Origin: Phymorhynchus buccinoides
Taxonomy: Eukaryota > Mollusca > Gastropoda > Neogastropoda > Raphitomidae
Assembly (NCBI GenBank): GCA_017654935.2
Contig: CM065693.1
Span: 10,559,457 to 10,623,456 of the forward strand
DNA length: 64,000 nt
Direction of reading: 5' to 3'
Numbering within the stretch: position 1 is the stretch's first letter; every line of letters starts with the position of its first letter. Positions 25,301-35,252 of this stretch are shown here, one piece after another. The notes under the pieces are model-generated. The model did not search any database. It worked only from the letters and a program-made list of their open reading frames with translations, and had not been told where the DNA came from. Position numbers and translations under genes: made by a program.

Positions 25301-25801
25301 TCTGTTGCAGCCACGAAAACTCTTATTTCTGCCTTTATTCTTTCCCGCATTGACTATTGCAACTCTCTTCTCTGTGGCTGTCCTCAGTATCTCCTGCAAC
25401 GTGTTCAAAAACTGCAAAACAGTGCAGCACGCCTCACTCTCAAGATTCCACGTTCTGATCATATAACACCTCATCTTCGTAACTTGCACTGGCTTCCAGT
25501 AGAGGCTAGAATCAAGTATAAAATAGCTTGCCTTTGTTTCGGTGCTGTTCACTCCTCTGGTCCCGTCTATCTCTCCGAACTAGTAACTGTCTACTTACCT
25601 GCTCGCTCCCTACGTTCTTCCTCTGACTGCTGCACACTCAAGGTTCCTCGGGTCCACACGAAATCGTTTGGTGAACGATCCTTCTACTATTTAGCACCTC
25701 ACTTATGGAATTCCCTCCCACAACATGTCCGCTCATCTGACTCTATTTCCGCCTTTCGCTCTGCCCTTAAAACTCACTTGTTTCGGACATATTATGATTG
25801 A
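22331..25801 (+). CDS. retrotransposon endonuclease/reverse transcriptase (L2/CR1-like)
   Basis: Intact frame of about 1,156 codons. The N-terminal 200 residues are low in motifs and rich in S, T, P and H. An APE-type endonuclease spans about 200-430: FNAQSVGPN near 205, VVETWL near 236, LLGDFNFHVD near 352, and a distal ESDHVCV near 417. The reverse transcriptase spans about 640-900: LKSYRPVSNLAF near 710, LLDLSAAFDTIDH near 782, GVPQGSVLGP at 841 and the catalytic FADD at 874-877. The C-terminal region ends with a SLPQHVRSS block. The given start is TTG and no in-frame ATG exists before residue 314, inside the endonuclease. True initiation is therefore unknown: a non-AUG start, reinitiation, or a lost 5' part. 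The upstream in-frame stop is the TAA at 22,304. Confidence 0.9.
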   Translation: MAQFSSILAGQETPFPQPHLSQHLDSISSIPTAYHHPATTASLSSEEGFVPSISTPTTHHHPSLLVPFAHISYSRQQLLSVAPSTLDPCIVDAIRGAGIGYHLPRARTHRGGRRKQKKIGIVCGNRPDPATTTQPPPADSSKSSEQLHDVSSSCSRLPDSARPSNRLSDSTTATTKRLAANTDNLIQIPLSSSVRKNTKLTVASFNAQSVGPNCRQKRAGITSFITDNDIDLLFVVETWLKPQGDEAVCADLTPEGYAIKSLPRPSRRGGGIAVIYRDTLTPHLTFNSTFPFDHSSFELFQVSLTSQHSVLHCMCVYRPWPTSVNKLTETLFFEQFPCLLDHCNTLHGNLCLLGDFNFHVDSPTDRSSIKFLEVLDMYNLHQSVSGPTHKHGHTLDLVIERPSDGVHRSSEVNHDLESDHVCVVSLFDIELPVHKHVYRSVRNIRAIDRTVFGNDIKVELSKYTSSSCTAAEYDSALRSVLDKHAPVSSRKVSSSRESSPWFSVMPNEIKEAKKKRRQAQAQSDSSGLTVHKQIYNKAKNCVTFLTDQAKTMYYSTKIAAARSSKELYSITNKLCARVKPTKLPTVYPPPSLPCVFSDFFHSKIENIRKELDLQPTVSHPLGKDFVGSPLVAFSPVSEKDVFDVLKRSAPKTCDLDPLPTPLLYECLDVVVPVMTQIINDSLLSGVFPDLYKTALVKPLIKKPTMDHNDLKSYRPVSNLAFVSKIIEKIVLAQLSNHLSANNLFNPLQSAYRPAHSTETALTKVLNDLLLALDNGKVSVLTLLDLSAAFDTIDHTILLSRLERVFGIHSTVLQWFSSYLTNRFQTVLINNCSSDPKLISCGVPQGSVLGPVLFVLYTAPLSDVFASHSVIDHSFADDTQLQKSAEPTQLDSAIQSMESCLHDVKSWMTCNKLKLNDDKTEALIVSSQRMSATISLPETLTVGNACVQFSKSAKNLGVTLDSNLTMHKQVINLIRSINYELRRISAVRHFLSVAATKTLISAFILSRIDYCNSLLCGCPQYLLQRVQKLQNSAARLTLKIPRSDHITPHLRNLHWLPVEARIKYKIACLCFGAVHSSGPVYLSELVTVYLPARSLRSSSDCCTLKVPRVHTKSFGERSFYYLAPHLWNSLPQHVRSSDSISAFRSALKTHLFRTYYD

Positions 25802-25817
25802 TTAGTGTTTGTGAGTG

Positions 25818-25818
<1 letters not shown>

Positions 25819-25888
<70 letters not shown>

Positions 25889-25889
25889 G
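25819..25889 (+). repeat. (TG)n followed by G tract, in LINE 3' UTR
   Basis: Begins 18 bases after the LINE stop codon. The right-arm copy has a shorter version (30,826-30,880). Confidence 0.9.
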
Positions 25890-26189
25890 TCCGTTTTATT
25901 GCAGAAATCTTGTAAAAAATGTATTTACAATTATTTTATTATTCGTATTTTGTATGTAGAATGTCTACGTCTTGTAAACTTTAAATGCTTGTCAATGAGG
26001 TAGAAGGGTATTTTTGTTTTTTGCAAAATTTGTCTATTATAATTAGTCATGTAATTGGTATGTCGATGGCAGTATGATTTTATTTCAAGTTGCAGTATTG
26101 TATTCAAACTTGATTGGGAATGTGAATGTGGTCTCTATGTTTCTTCTTAGAATGTTCATGTTGTAACTATTTTACTTGTATAATTAATT

Positions 26190-26223
26190 GTGTGCGAGTG
26201 TGCGTGTGCGCATGCATGTGTGT

Positions 26224-26308
<85 letters not shown>
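26190..26308 (+). repeat. (TG)n microsatellite in LINE 3' UTR
   Basis: Long TG tract with GCGCATGCATG-type interruptions at its start. Mirrored, with interruptions, at 30,402-30,510. Confidence 0.9.
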
Positions 26309-26310
<2 letters not shown>

Positions 26311-26474
26311 TAAGGAAGTAAGAGAACGTTGTGTGTAGGCATCGTGCTTATTTTACTTTCTAATGATTAATTATTTGTTTGCCTTTAAATTTAATGTTCT
26401 TGTTATCAATGTAAAGCGCACTGAGCTCATGTGAGAAAGAGCGCTATATAAATTCCCATTATTATTATTATTAA

Positions 26475-27046
26475 ATATACTAATAAATTTTGGAAATTCA
26501 TCAAGACGATTTTTGAAGATGTTAGTATTTACTATTTGGTGCACATTTTAACTCAAATATGAGTCAAAATGAAATTCATTCCACATGTTAAAGGTGGAGA
26601 TTACTGGCAGAAAAACAAGAAGAACATGGACAGCCTGGAGGCGCTGCAGCGTTCTACCAACGATGGCCACTGTAGCTGCTGCAGCATGTCGCCAACACTT
26701 AACATGCTCCTGTGCCTGTTGAGAACGAACCTTGCTGTTGTGTTGCGCGCTTGACTTTCTCGAGGTACGTGATGAGTCTGTCACACCGTCACCGGTATGT
26801 GGATCCCAAACAAGGCTGGCACTACAACAGCCTGAACAGGTCTCACCATGGCCTTGTTAGGCTTGTAGTACGCGAGCTCCTTGAGTCTGAAATTAGTGGG
26901 AAAAAATTCTTCTCTTCTTTGGCTTTGCTTTCGCCTTGAGTTTAAGTTTGACATCCTCCGTCAGCTTGTTGACGACTATAATGCATCAGTGCGTTGAATA
27001 ATAGTAACCAATGTAGGATTTAAATCCAAAAGGAAATACATTTTAA
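26475..27046. other. non-coding inner end of left arm
   Basis: Shared with 29,634-30,237 in inverted orientation. ORFs of 71-75 aa exist in both arms, but their ends differ and I recognise no protein, so I do not call a gene. Confidence 0.5.
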
Positions 27047-27469
27047 ACAAACAAACCAACATAAATTTCAACAAACCTCTGGACATAAAAAAAAGCTCTC
27101 ACGTGCTCTCACTCGCACATGGTAAAATAATCATGGCGGCGAGGGCTGCAACTATAAACGGATGTGTCTAAACACCAGAAAATGCCGGAAAATACCGGAC
27201 AATGCATAAAAAATACCGGAAAATGCCGAAGGGTGAATGTCGGATGGTCATGACACCATATAATTATTATATACCCAGTGAAGCTGAATTATGAAACCAC
27301 AAAAAAGCATGCATCCTGTGCGCCAATAGCAGTCTAAATCTTCAAATGTAGGCCCTGTTAGTCACGCCGTCTAAAAAGACTGTAGGGCCTATACGTGACT
27401 GAGGTTGCGCAATGCTTCCTTTTAAAAAACAACTTGAACAACAAAAAACGAAGACTTGGGTGTGGGGCA

Positions 27470-28360
27470 GGATTTTTTTTATTTATTATTTTCATTATTT
27501 ATTTAAAACAGCAGGGAATTTAAAACAATTGGTGAGAATAGTCACAATTTGCTTCTTTTTATTTTTATTAATTACTTTTTTTTTTTTTTTTATGCTTGTC
27601 GTACCGCGATGTTATTGCATGTTTTATTATTATTATTTTTTTTTTTTTTTATTTTTTTTAAATTCAGAATATTTTTTTTTTATTTTGATTTTTTATCCCA
27701 TTCCTATTTAAAACATAGTGTTATTTTTATTTGGAGCATATCCATGTAACTAAAGTATTTTTTATCCACCGAATGTTGTTTGTGGCTATTTTTTTTTGAT
27801 TTATTTATTATTTTTATATTTTTATTGAGAAGAGAGGTGGGATGGAATGGATAGGAAAAAAGGTGTTCGGTGGGGACTTTGAAATTTTTGAATTTTATGA
27901 GTGTTAAAAATATTTATTGTTATTTTTTTTTAAATTTTTTTTGTTTTTTTTTATTATTTTTTTTTATTTTATTTTATTTTTATTATTTTATCCCGAGCAG
28001 ATTTATTACCCCTTAGTTTTTATTTTTTTTTTTTTTTTTATAATTTTTTTTATTTATTTTTTTTAGGAGATTAGACCTTTTTTATTTTTTTTTATTTTTT
28101 ATTATACTTTTATACGTATTTATTTGATATTATTTTTTTTTTTTTTTATTTTATGTCGAGATTTTTTTTTTTTTTTTTTTATTCTTTTACAATTATTTTT
28201 TTTATTATGTGGAGCTTTAATTTTTTTTTTTTTTTATTTTTTTTTATTTTTTATTTTTATATTTTATTTTTTATTTTTTGATTTATTTTTTATTTTTAAT
28301 TTTTTTATATTTGTTTTTATTTGTTTTATTCTTTTTTTTTTAATTTTTTTTAGTTCAGGA
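27470..28360 (+). repeat. T-rich low-complexity block
   Basis: Almost entirely T with single or paired A, in runs of up to about 20 T, strongly strand-asymmetric. The open frames across it encode only F, L, I and Y and are not genes. It may be genuine, or poorly resolved sequence at the centre of the inverted repeat. Confidence 0.85.
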
Positions 28361-28805
28361 TGTGTTATAGACTTTGTGGCGTTAGCGGCTTTTTGATCTG
28401 ATGAAAATATGTAAAACATCATTTCAGATGCCTTCTTATCTCATTGTTTGTGTCAGAAATGGATTCAGCACATTCGTAAACCCCTATAAAGACCTTAACA
28501 GGTAAGAAAATGGTTATAGTTTGGCACAATTGAGAGATTAGTTAGTATCAATGGCTGCGAAAGGAAATGACGTCACGTGACCAAGAGCCATACCTCATAT
28601 CTAAGCGCGCCACGTCTAAAAGTGTTCGTTAGGGTCTAAAGAAGTTATACACCAAGTTTGGTACTTTTGTCCGGCTATTTTTGCCCGTTACCAACTGCAC
28701 TAGATACAGAAAACAAACAGTGTATTGGATAACATTGGAAAGTAAAACATGTGTTGCATTTTCACATTCTGTTATTGATAGATCTTTCTGAGAACCCCAT
28801 CTGCT

Positions 28806-28818
28806 TTCAGATATAATA

Positions 28819-28897
<79 letters not shown>

Positions 28898-28923
28898 TAT
28901 AATAATAATAATAATTATAATAA
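28806..28923. repeat. (AAT)n microsatellite, tail of a LINE fragment
   Basis: Mostly AAT repeats with AATATT and AATTAT interruptions. It adjoins the 3' end of the LINE fragment on the minus strand, so it probably grew from the element's (ATT)n tail. Confidence 0.85.
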
Positions 28924-29062
28924 TGGGAATTTATATAGCGCTCTTTCTCACATGAGCTCAGTGCGCTTTACATTGATAACAAGAATATTAAAGGCAAACA
29001 AATAATGAATCATTAGAAAGTAAAATAAACATGGACGATTGCACGACGTGTCTCACAACGTT

Positions 29063-29140
<78 letters not shown>

Positions 29141-29412
29141 TACACACACACACGCGTACGTGTGCGCACACATACGTACGCACGCACGTACGCACGCCTG
29201 TATGCATGCAGGCACACACACATACATGCACAAACACACACACACATGAACGCACGCACGCACACATACACACACATTATACAAGAGTAACATAGTTACA
29301 AAATAGAAATTCTAAGAAGAAACATAGACCACATTCACATTCTCAATCAAGTTTGAATACAATACTACATCAAATAAAATCATACTGCTATTGACATACC
29401 AATTACATGACT
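28924..29412 (-). mobile_element. 5'-truncated third copy of the palindrome LINE
   Basis: About 490 bp matching the LINE 3' UTR at 30,240-30,680 (same GCGCTCTTTCTCACATGAGC and TCATACTGC landmarks), ending abruptly at CATGACTAAT. A (CA)n tract lies inside it (29,064-29,275). It is not mirrored in the left arm, so it is an independent insertion. Confidence 0.8.
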
Positions 29413-29633
29413 AATATTCAAGATGCAAGATTCAAGATACTTTAATCAGCCAATGCACCGTAATACAAAGGAAATCGTTTGGGTTTTGCACAAGACACAA
29501 TCCAACAACAACGAAAGCAAGCACATCGAATGGACAAATTACATCATCATGTATCAGTCTCTCCCTCAGATTCTCTCTTTCTCTCAGACGCACACCTACA
29601 CATACATCAACACACACACACATACACGTGTGC
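29413..29633 (-). mobile_element. fragment of a second retroelement tail
   Basis: On the minus strand it ends GATTAAAGTATCTTGAATC with a repeated TCTTGAA-type tail, as seen in several LINE families. The rest is (CA)n-rich. Family not assigned. Confidence 0.4.
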
Positions 29634-30237
29634 ATAAAATGTATTTTTTTTTTTTGGATTTAAATCCTACATTGGTTACTATTATTCAATTTTTTTTTGA
29701 TGCATTATAGTCTTTTTTTCAACAACATGACGGAGGATCTCAAACTTAAACTACAAGGCGAAAGCAAAGCCAACAATGTAGAATTTTTTTACCACGTTTA
29801 ATTTCAGACTCAAGGAGCTCGCGTACTACAAGCCTAACAAGGCCATGGTGAGACCTGTTCAGGCTGTTGTAGTGCCAGCCTTGTTTGGGATCCACATACC
29901 GGTGACGGTGTGACAGACTCATCACACACCTCGAGAAAGTCACAGCACACACACACAGCAAGGTTCACACACAACAGGCACAGGAGCATGCAGACAAGTG
30001 TTGGCGACATGTCTGCAGCAGCTACAGTGGCCATCGTTGCCTAGAACGCTGCAGCGCCTCCAGAGCTGTCCATGTTCTTCTTGTTTTTCTGCCAGTAATC
30101 TCCACCTTTTAACATGTGGAGTGATTGAATTTCATTTTGACTGGGTGTGTTATGAGATTAAAATGTGCACCAAATATGTAAATACTAACATCTTCAAAAA
30201 TCGTCTTGATGAATTTCCAAAATTTATTAGTATATTT

Positions 30238-30402
30238 AATAATAATAATAATGGGAATTGAAAATAGCGCTCTTTCTCACATGAGCTCAGTGCGCTTTAC
30301 ATTGATAAACAAGAACATTAAATTTAAAGGCAAACAAATAATTAATCATTAGAAAGTAAAATAAGCACGATGCCTACACACAACGTTCTCTTACTTCCTT
30401 AC

Positions 30403-30492
<90 letters not shown>

Positions 30493-30835
30493 TGCATGCG
30501 CACACGCACACTCGCACACAATTAATTATACAAGAGTAAAATAGTTACAATATGAACATTCTAAGAAGAAACATAGAGACCACATTCACATTCCCAATCA
30601 AGTTTGAATACAATACTGCAACTTGAAATAAAATCATACTGCAATCGACATATCAATTACATGACTAATTATAATAGACAAATTTTGCAAAAACAAAAAT
30701 ACCCTTCTACCTCATTGACAAGCATTTAAAGTTTACAAGACGTAGACATTCTACATACAAAATACGAATAATAAAATAATTGTAAATAATTTTTTTACAA
30801 GATTTCTGCAATAAAACGGAATACCCCCCCCCCCC

Positions 30836-30881
<46 letters not shown>

Positions 30882-33800
30882 CCTCACTCACAAACACTAA
30901 TCAATCATAATATGTCCGAAACAAGTGAGTTTTAAGGGCAGAGCGAAAGGCGGAAATAGAGTCAGATGAGCGGACATGTTGTGGGAGGGAATTCCATAAG
31001 TGAGGTGCTAAATAGTAGAAGGATCGTTCACCAAACGATTTCGTGTGGACCCGAGGAACCTTGAGTGTGCAGCAGTCAGAGGAAGAACGTAGGGAGCGAG
31101 CAGGTGTGTAGACAGTTACTAGTTCGGAGAGATAGACGGGACCAGAGGAGTGAACAGCACCGAAACAAAGGCAAGCTATTTTATACTTGATTCTAGCCTC
31201 TACTGGAAGCCAGTGCAAGTTACGAAGATGAGGTGTTATATGATCAGAACGTGGAATCTTGAGAGTGAGGCGTGCTGCACTGTTTTGCAGTTTTTGAACA
31301 CGTTGCAGGAGATACTTAGGACAGCCACAGAGAAGAGAGTTGCAATAGTCAATGCGGGAAAGAATAAAGGCAGAAATAAGAGTTTTCGTGGCTGCAACAG
31401 ACAGAAAGTGTCGAACAGCACTGATTCGTCTGAGCTCATAATTGATGGAACGTATGAGATTAATAACCTGTTTATGCATTGTAAGATTTGAATCGAGGGT
31501 AACTCCGAGATTCTTTGCTGACTTAGAAAACTGAACACAAGCATTGCCAACTGTAAGAGTTTCTGGAAGAGAAATAGTTGCAGACATACGCTGAGAGGAA
31601 ACAATCAGAGCTTCCGTTTTGTCATCATTAAGTTTTAATTTGTTGCATGTCATCCAGGATTTGACATCATGAAGGCAGGATTCCATAGACTGAATAGCGC
31701 TGTCAAGTTGGGTAGGTTCTGCCGATTTTTGAAGCTGGGTATCATCAGCAAAGGAATGGTCAATAACAGAGTGACTAGCAAAAACATCAGAGAGAGGAGC
31801 AGTGTACAGGACAAAGAGAACTGGCCCCAATACAGATCCCTGAGGTACACCACAAGAAATTAACTTCGGATCTGAACTGCAGTTGTTGATCAAGACAGTC
31901 TGAAAGCGATTTGTTAGATATGAGGAGAACCACTGTAGAACTGTAGAATGGATTCCAAAAACACGTTCCAGCCGGGATAGAAGAATGGTGTGATCTATTG
32001 TATCAAATGCTGCCGACAGATCTAGGAGAGTCAAGACTGACACTTTTCCATTGTCAAGAGCTAAGAGGAGATCGTTAAGAACTTTAGTCAGAGCCGTTTC
32101 AGTGCTGTGAGCAGGTCGATAGGCAGACTGGAGGGGGTTGAACAAATTGTTTGCTGACAGATGGTTAGACAATTGTGCAAGGACAATTTTCTCGATTATT
32201 TTGGAGACAAACGCTAAGTTGGACACAGGCCGATAACTTTTCAAGTCATTATGATCCATGGTAGGCTTCTTTATCAAGGGTTTAACAAGAGCAGTTTTGT
32301 ACAGGTCAGGGAAAACACCACTCAGTAAAGAGTCGTTTATGATCTGAGTCATGACAGGCACAACAACATCAAGACATTCATACAACAAAGGGGTTGGTAA
32401 AGGGTCAAGGTCACACGTCTTGGGGGCAGATCTTTTCAAAACATCAAAGACATCTTTCTCAGACACAGGAGAAAAAGCAACAAGAGGGGAGCCTACAAAA
32501 TCTTTGCCTAGGGGGTGTGAAACAGTGGGCTGCAAGTCAAGCTCTTTCCTAATGTTCTCAATTTTGGAATGAAAGAAATCAGAAAACACACATGGCAATG
32601 ATGGTGGGGGGTAAACAGTCGGAAGTTTGGTAGGTTTAACCCTTGCACACAGTTTGTTTGTAATAGAATACAGTTCTTTACTAGATCTTGCCGCTGCAAT
32701 TTTGGTACTGTAGTACATCGTTTTTGCCTGATCTGTCAAGAAAGTCACACAATTTTTAGCTTTATTATATATTTGTTTATGTACAGTGAGCCCTGAAGAA
32801 TCTGATTGTGCTTGGGCCTGTCTTCGTTTTTTCTTTGCTTCTTTTATTTCGTTAGGCATCACACTAAACCAAGGACTTGATTCTCTGCTAGAAGAAACTT
32901 TGCGTGAAGAAACAGGAGCATGTTTGTCCAATACTGACCGAAGGGCGCTATCGTACTCGGCGGCAGTACAAGAACTAGATGTGTACTTAGATAATTCTAC
33001 TTTGATATCTTTTCCGAAAACAGTTCTGTCGATTGCGCGGATATTTCTGACGCTGCGGTACACGTGTTTGTGGACAGGGAGCTCTATGTCAAACAAACTC
33101 ACAACACAAACATGGTCAGACTCGAGGTCATGATTGACCTCTGAGGATCGGTGAACTCCATCACTGGGCCTTTCAATCACCAAGTCCAGAGTGTGGCCAT
33201 GTTTGTGAGTGGGTCCGGACACAGATTGATGAAGATTGTACATATCTAACACTTCTAAAAACTTAATAGAGCTACGATCAGTGGGAGAGTCAACATGAAA
33301 ATTAAAATCCCCTAACAGACACAGGTTTCCATGAAGCGTGTTACAATGATCAAGCAGACAAGGGAATTGTTCAAAAAACAAAGTTTCAGTCAGTTTATTT
33401 ACAGACGTGGGCCAAGGACGATACACACACATAAAATGCAACACACTATGCTGTGAGGTCAGCGAGACTTGGAACAGTTCGAAGGAAGAATGGTCGAACG
33501 GGAAGGTAGAGTTGAAGGTGAGGTGGGGGGTGAGGGTGTCTCTGTAGATAACAGCGATACCGCCACCACGACGAGAGGGGCGTGGCAGAGACTTGATGGC
33601 ATAACCCTCAGGGGTCAAATCTGCACAAACGGCTTCATCCCCCTGCGGTTTGAGCCATGTCTCTACCACAAACAGTAGGTCAATGTCATTGTCGGTGATG
33701 AAGGAAGTGATGCCAGCTCTTTTCTGTCTACAATTTGGGCCAACAGATTGGGCGTTGAAAGAGGCAACTGTAAGTTTAGTGTTCTTGCGAACAGAGGAGG

Positions 33801-34395
33801 AAAGAGGAATTTGAATCAAGTTGTCCGTGTTAGCAGCCAAACGCTTAGTTGTAGCCGTTGTACTGTCGCTAAGCCTATTACTAGGCCTAGCGCTGTCTGG
33901 GAGACGGGAACACGAGGATGACACGTCGTGTAGTTGCTCTGAGGATTTACTGCTGTCAGCTGGCGGGGGTTGAGTAGTAGTGGCAGGGTCAGGCCTGTTT
34001 CCACACACAATGCCGATTTTCTTCTGCTTTCGACGTCCCCCTCTATGTGTTCGAGCGCGAGGGAGGTGGTAACCAATTCCTGCCCCTCTAATAGCATCCA
34101 CTATACAGGGGTCCAGTGTTGATGGGGCCACAGATAAAAGCTGTTGCCTGGAGTAAGAGATGTGGGCGAAAGGAACAAGGAGGGAGGGGTGGTGGTGGGT
34201 AGTGGGGGTGGAGATGGAGGGAACGAATCCCTCTTCTGAAGAAAGAGACGCTGTAGTGGCGGGATGGTGGTATGCTGTAGGGATGGACGAAATGGAATCC
34301 AGATGTTGGGAAAGGTGGGGTTGGGGAAATGGCGTTTCTTGACCGGCGAGAATACTCGAGAATTGTGCCAATTTAGAAGCTTTGATTAATTTAGT
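30238..34395 (-). mobile_element. non-LTR retrotransposon, mirror copy in right arm
   Basis: Mirror of 22,307-26,474, with 3' (ATT)n at 30,238 and the 5' side abutting the Harbinger-like element. The (TG)n tracts and G runs differ in length from the left copy. Confidence 0.82.
30901..34371 (-). CDS. retrotransposon endonuclease/reverse transcriptase, mirror copy
   Basis: 1,156 codons, intact, with the same domain order as the left-arm copy: endonuclease about 200-430, reverse transcriptase about 640-900 with GVPQGSVLGP and FADD. Differences from the left copy are few: C to F near residue 313, N to K near 454, and Q to K and L to T in the C-terminal third. It also lacks an in-frame ATG before the endonuclease core. 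Two intact copies in an inverted repeat could mean recent duplication, gene conversion or two haplotypes joined in assembly. Activity is possible but not shown. Confidence 0.9.
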   Translation of the reverse strand: MAQFSSILAGQETPFPQPHLSQHLDSISSIPTAYHHPATTASLSSEEGFVPSISTPTTHHHPSLLVPFAHISYSRQQLLSVAPSTLDPCIVDAIRGAGIGYHLPRARTHRGGRRKQKKIGIVCGNRPDPATTTQPPPADSSKSSEQLHDVSSSCSRLPDSARPSNRLSDSTTATTKRLAANTDNLIQIPLSSSVRKNTKLTVASFNAQSVGPNCRQKRAGITSFITDNDIDLLFVVETWLKPQGDEAVCADLTPEGYAIKSLPRPSRRGGGIAVIYRDTLTPHLTFNSTFPFDHSSFELFQVSLTSQHSVLHFMCVYRPWPTSVNKLTETLFFEQFPCLLDHCNTLHGNLCLLGDFNFHVDSPTDRSSIKFLEVLDMYNLHQSVSGPTHKHGHTLDLVIERPSDGVHRSSEVNHDLESDHVCVVSLFDIELPVHKHVYRSVRNIRAIDRTVFGKDIKVELSKYTSSSCTAAEYDSALRSVLDKHAPVSSRKVSSSRESSPWFSVMPNEIKEAKKKRRQAQAQSDSSGLTVHKQIYNKAKNCVTFLTDQAKTMYYSTKIAAARSSKELYSITNKLCARVKPTKLPTVYPPPSLPCVFSDFFHSKIENIRKELDLQPTVSHPLGKDFVGSPLVAFSPVSEKDVFDVLKRSAPKTCDLDPLPTPLLYECLDVVVPVMTQIINDSLLSGVFPDLYKTALVKPLIKKPTMDHNDLKSYRPVSNLAFVSKIIEKIVLAQLSNHLSANNLFNPLQSAYRPAHSTETALTKVLNDLLLALDNGKVSVLTLLDLSAAFDTIDHTILLSRLERVFGIHSTVLQWFSSYLTNRFQTVLINNCSSDPKLISCGVPQGSVLGPVLFVLYTAPLSDVFASHSVIDHSFADDTQLQKSAEPTQLDSAIQSMESCLHDVKSWMTCNKLKLNDDKTEALIVSSQRMSATISLPETLTVGNACVQFSKSAKNLGVTLDSNLTMHKQVINLIRSINYELRRISAVRHFLSVAATKTLISAFILSRIDYCNSLLCGCPKYLLQRVQKLQNSAARLTLKIPRSDHITPHLRNLHWLPVEARIKYKIACLCFGAVHSSGPVYLSELVTVYTPARSLRSSSDCCTLKVPRVHTKSFGERSFYYLAPHLWNSLPQHVRSSDSISAFRSALKTHLFRTYYD

Positions 34396-34398
34396 TTA

Positions 34399-35252
34399 GG
34401 CCAACAACAACAAAATAGGTGTGGTTACACTTACGGTATCCCGACCTACCCTATTTTGGGGGGCCGACCCTATGATATTTTTTTTGGCCTCGTCAAAAAA
34501 AAAAGAAAAAGAGAGATGCATCACACGCAAGTTCAATCGGGGAATGCCCAGCATGGGACATAACTCTAACGTGTTGAACGTCCACGTGTCTTTGCAAAAT
34601 GGCGTCATTTGCCTTTTCAATGGAGCAGAGTTGATTCTAGGGCGCAGGATTGGTGCAACCCCCCCCCCCCCCCCCCCCCCCCCCCAAATCTGTTCCTTCC
34701 CGCAAAAATTGGGTCTAAGCGCGGGCCGACGCCCGCATATTTGCAGTTCTAACTGCCTGCACTTTTTACAGATCGCTGCGGGAATTCCTTCGTCGTCTGC
34801 TAAATCTCGTCTGCACAAACCGAAAGCATCGGATTTCTCGAGATTTCATTGGTTCCTTTACAATGTTGATGTAAATCAACCAATCGCGTTCATCTCTTTT
34901 TTACCGACAAGAAGTTGCGAGAGTCCTACCCGCCATGTTGAATTTTCTTCAAAAAGAAGCGGACAACGATGCTCTTCGATTTCGATTTCCCCTCGTATCC
35001 ATTGGACCTTACCCCCTTTTTTTCATTCTTAGGGGGGGGGGCCTCCACTTTTTAAAAATCCTAGAATCAGCTCTGATGGAGCCATGCGCTCATATTTCTG
35101 AAAATACGAGGGTGCTTTCGAACTGGACATTTCAACACCACTCGACGATCTCGACAACAAAAATTAAAAAATAAAAAAACCGTTAGGGCCTACCTACTTA
35201 CCCCATTTTTTTGGCCATGTTACCGTAACCACACCTATTTTGGGGGGGGGCC
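34399..35252. mobile_element. Harbinger-like element, 854 bp, right arm
   Basis: Ends GGCCAACAACAACAAAATAGG and, in reverse complement, GGCCCCCCCCCAAAATAGG, flanked by TTA on both sides. Mirror of 21,409-22,303, but the C tract is 27 bases (34,659-34,685) instead of a 68-base run. It carries ATTGG, CCAAT and CCGCCAT in the + direction. Confidence 0.68.

Larger units (their letters stand above)
22307..26474 (+). mobile_element. non-LTR retrotransposon, L2/CR1-like, near full length
   Basis: One long endonuclease plus reverse transcriptase ORF, then a 3' UTR containing two (TG)n tracts. The 3' end has the motif AATGTAAAGCGC, then GAGCGCTATATAAATTCC and a short (ATT)n tail, which is typical of L2-type elements. 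The 5' limit is unclear, because the Harbinger-like MITE ends three bases before the open frame. The copy in the right arm (30,238-34,395) is its mirror. Confidence 0.82.
12916..27046 (+). repeat. left arm of a giant inverted repeat
   Basis: About 14.1 kb that matches 29,634-45,319 in reverse complement. Mirrored landmarks keep a constant coordinate sum in blocks: about 58,236 in the outer part (e.g. 16,345 with 41,892) and about 56,650-56,700 in the inner part (e.g. 22,331 with 34,371). The step is explained by one extra 1.58-kb tandem copy in the right arm. The 1,156-codon ORFs in the two arms differ at only about four residues. Differences elsewhere are small indels, microsatellite lengths and scattered substitutions. 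The outer limit is set by the right-arm gap and may not be the true end. Confidence 0.93.
27047..29633. other. asymmetric spacer at the centre of the inverted repeat
   Basis: About 2.6 kb not mirrored between the arms. It contains ATGGCGGCG (27,133), a T-rich low-complexity block, a CRE plus E-box motif TGACGTCACGTGAC at 28,568-28,581, an (AAT)n tract, a LINE 3' fragment and a second LINE tail. No gene seen. Confidence 0.7.

Noticed and set aside
26712..29961. 71-75 aa ORFs in both inner arm ends
   Set aside because: They share a middle part only through the inverted repeat. The ends differ and I see no domain or start context.
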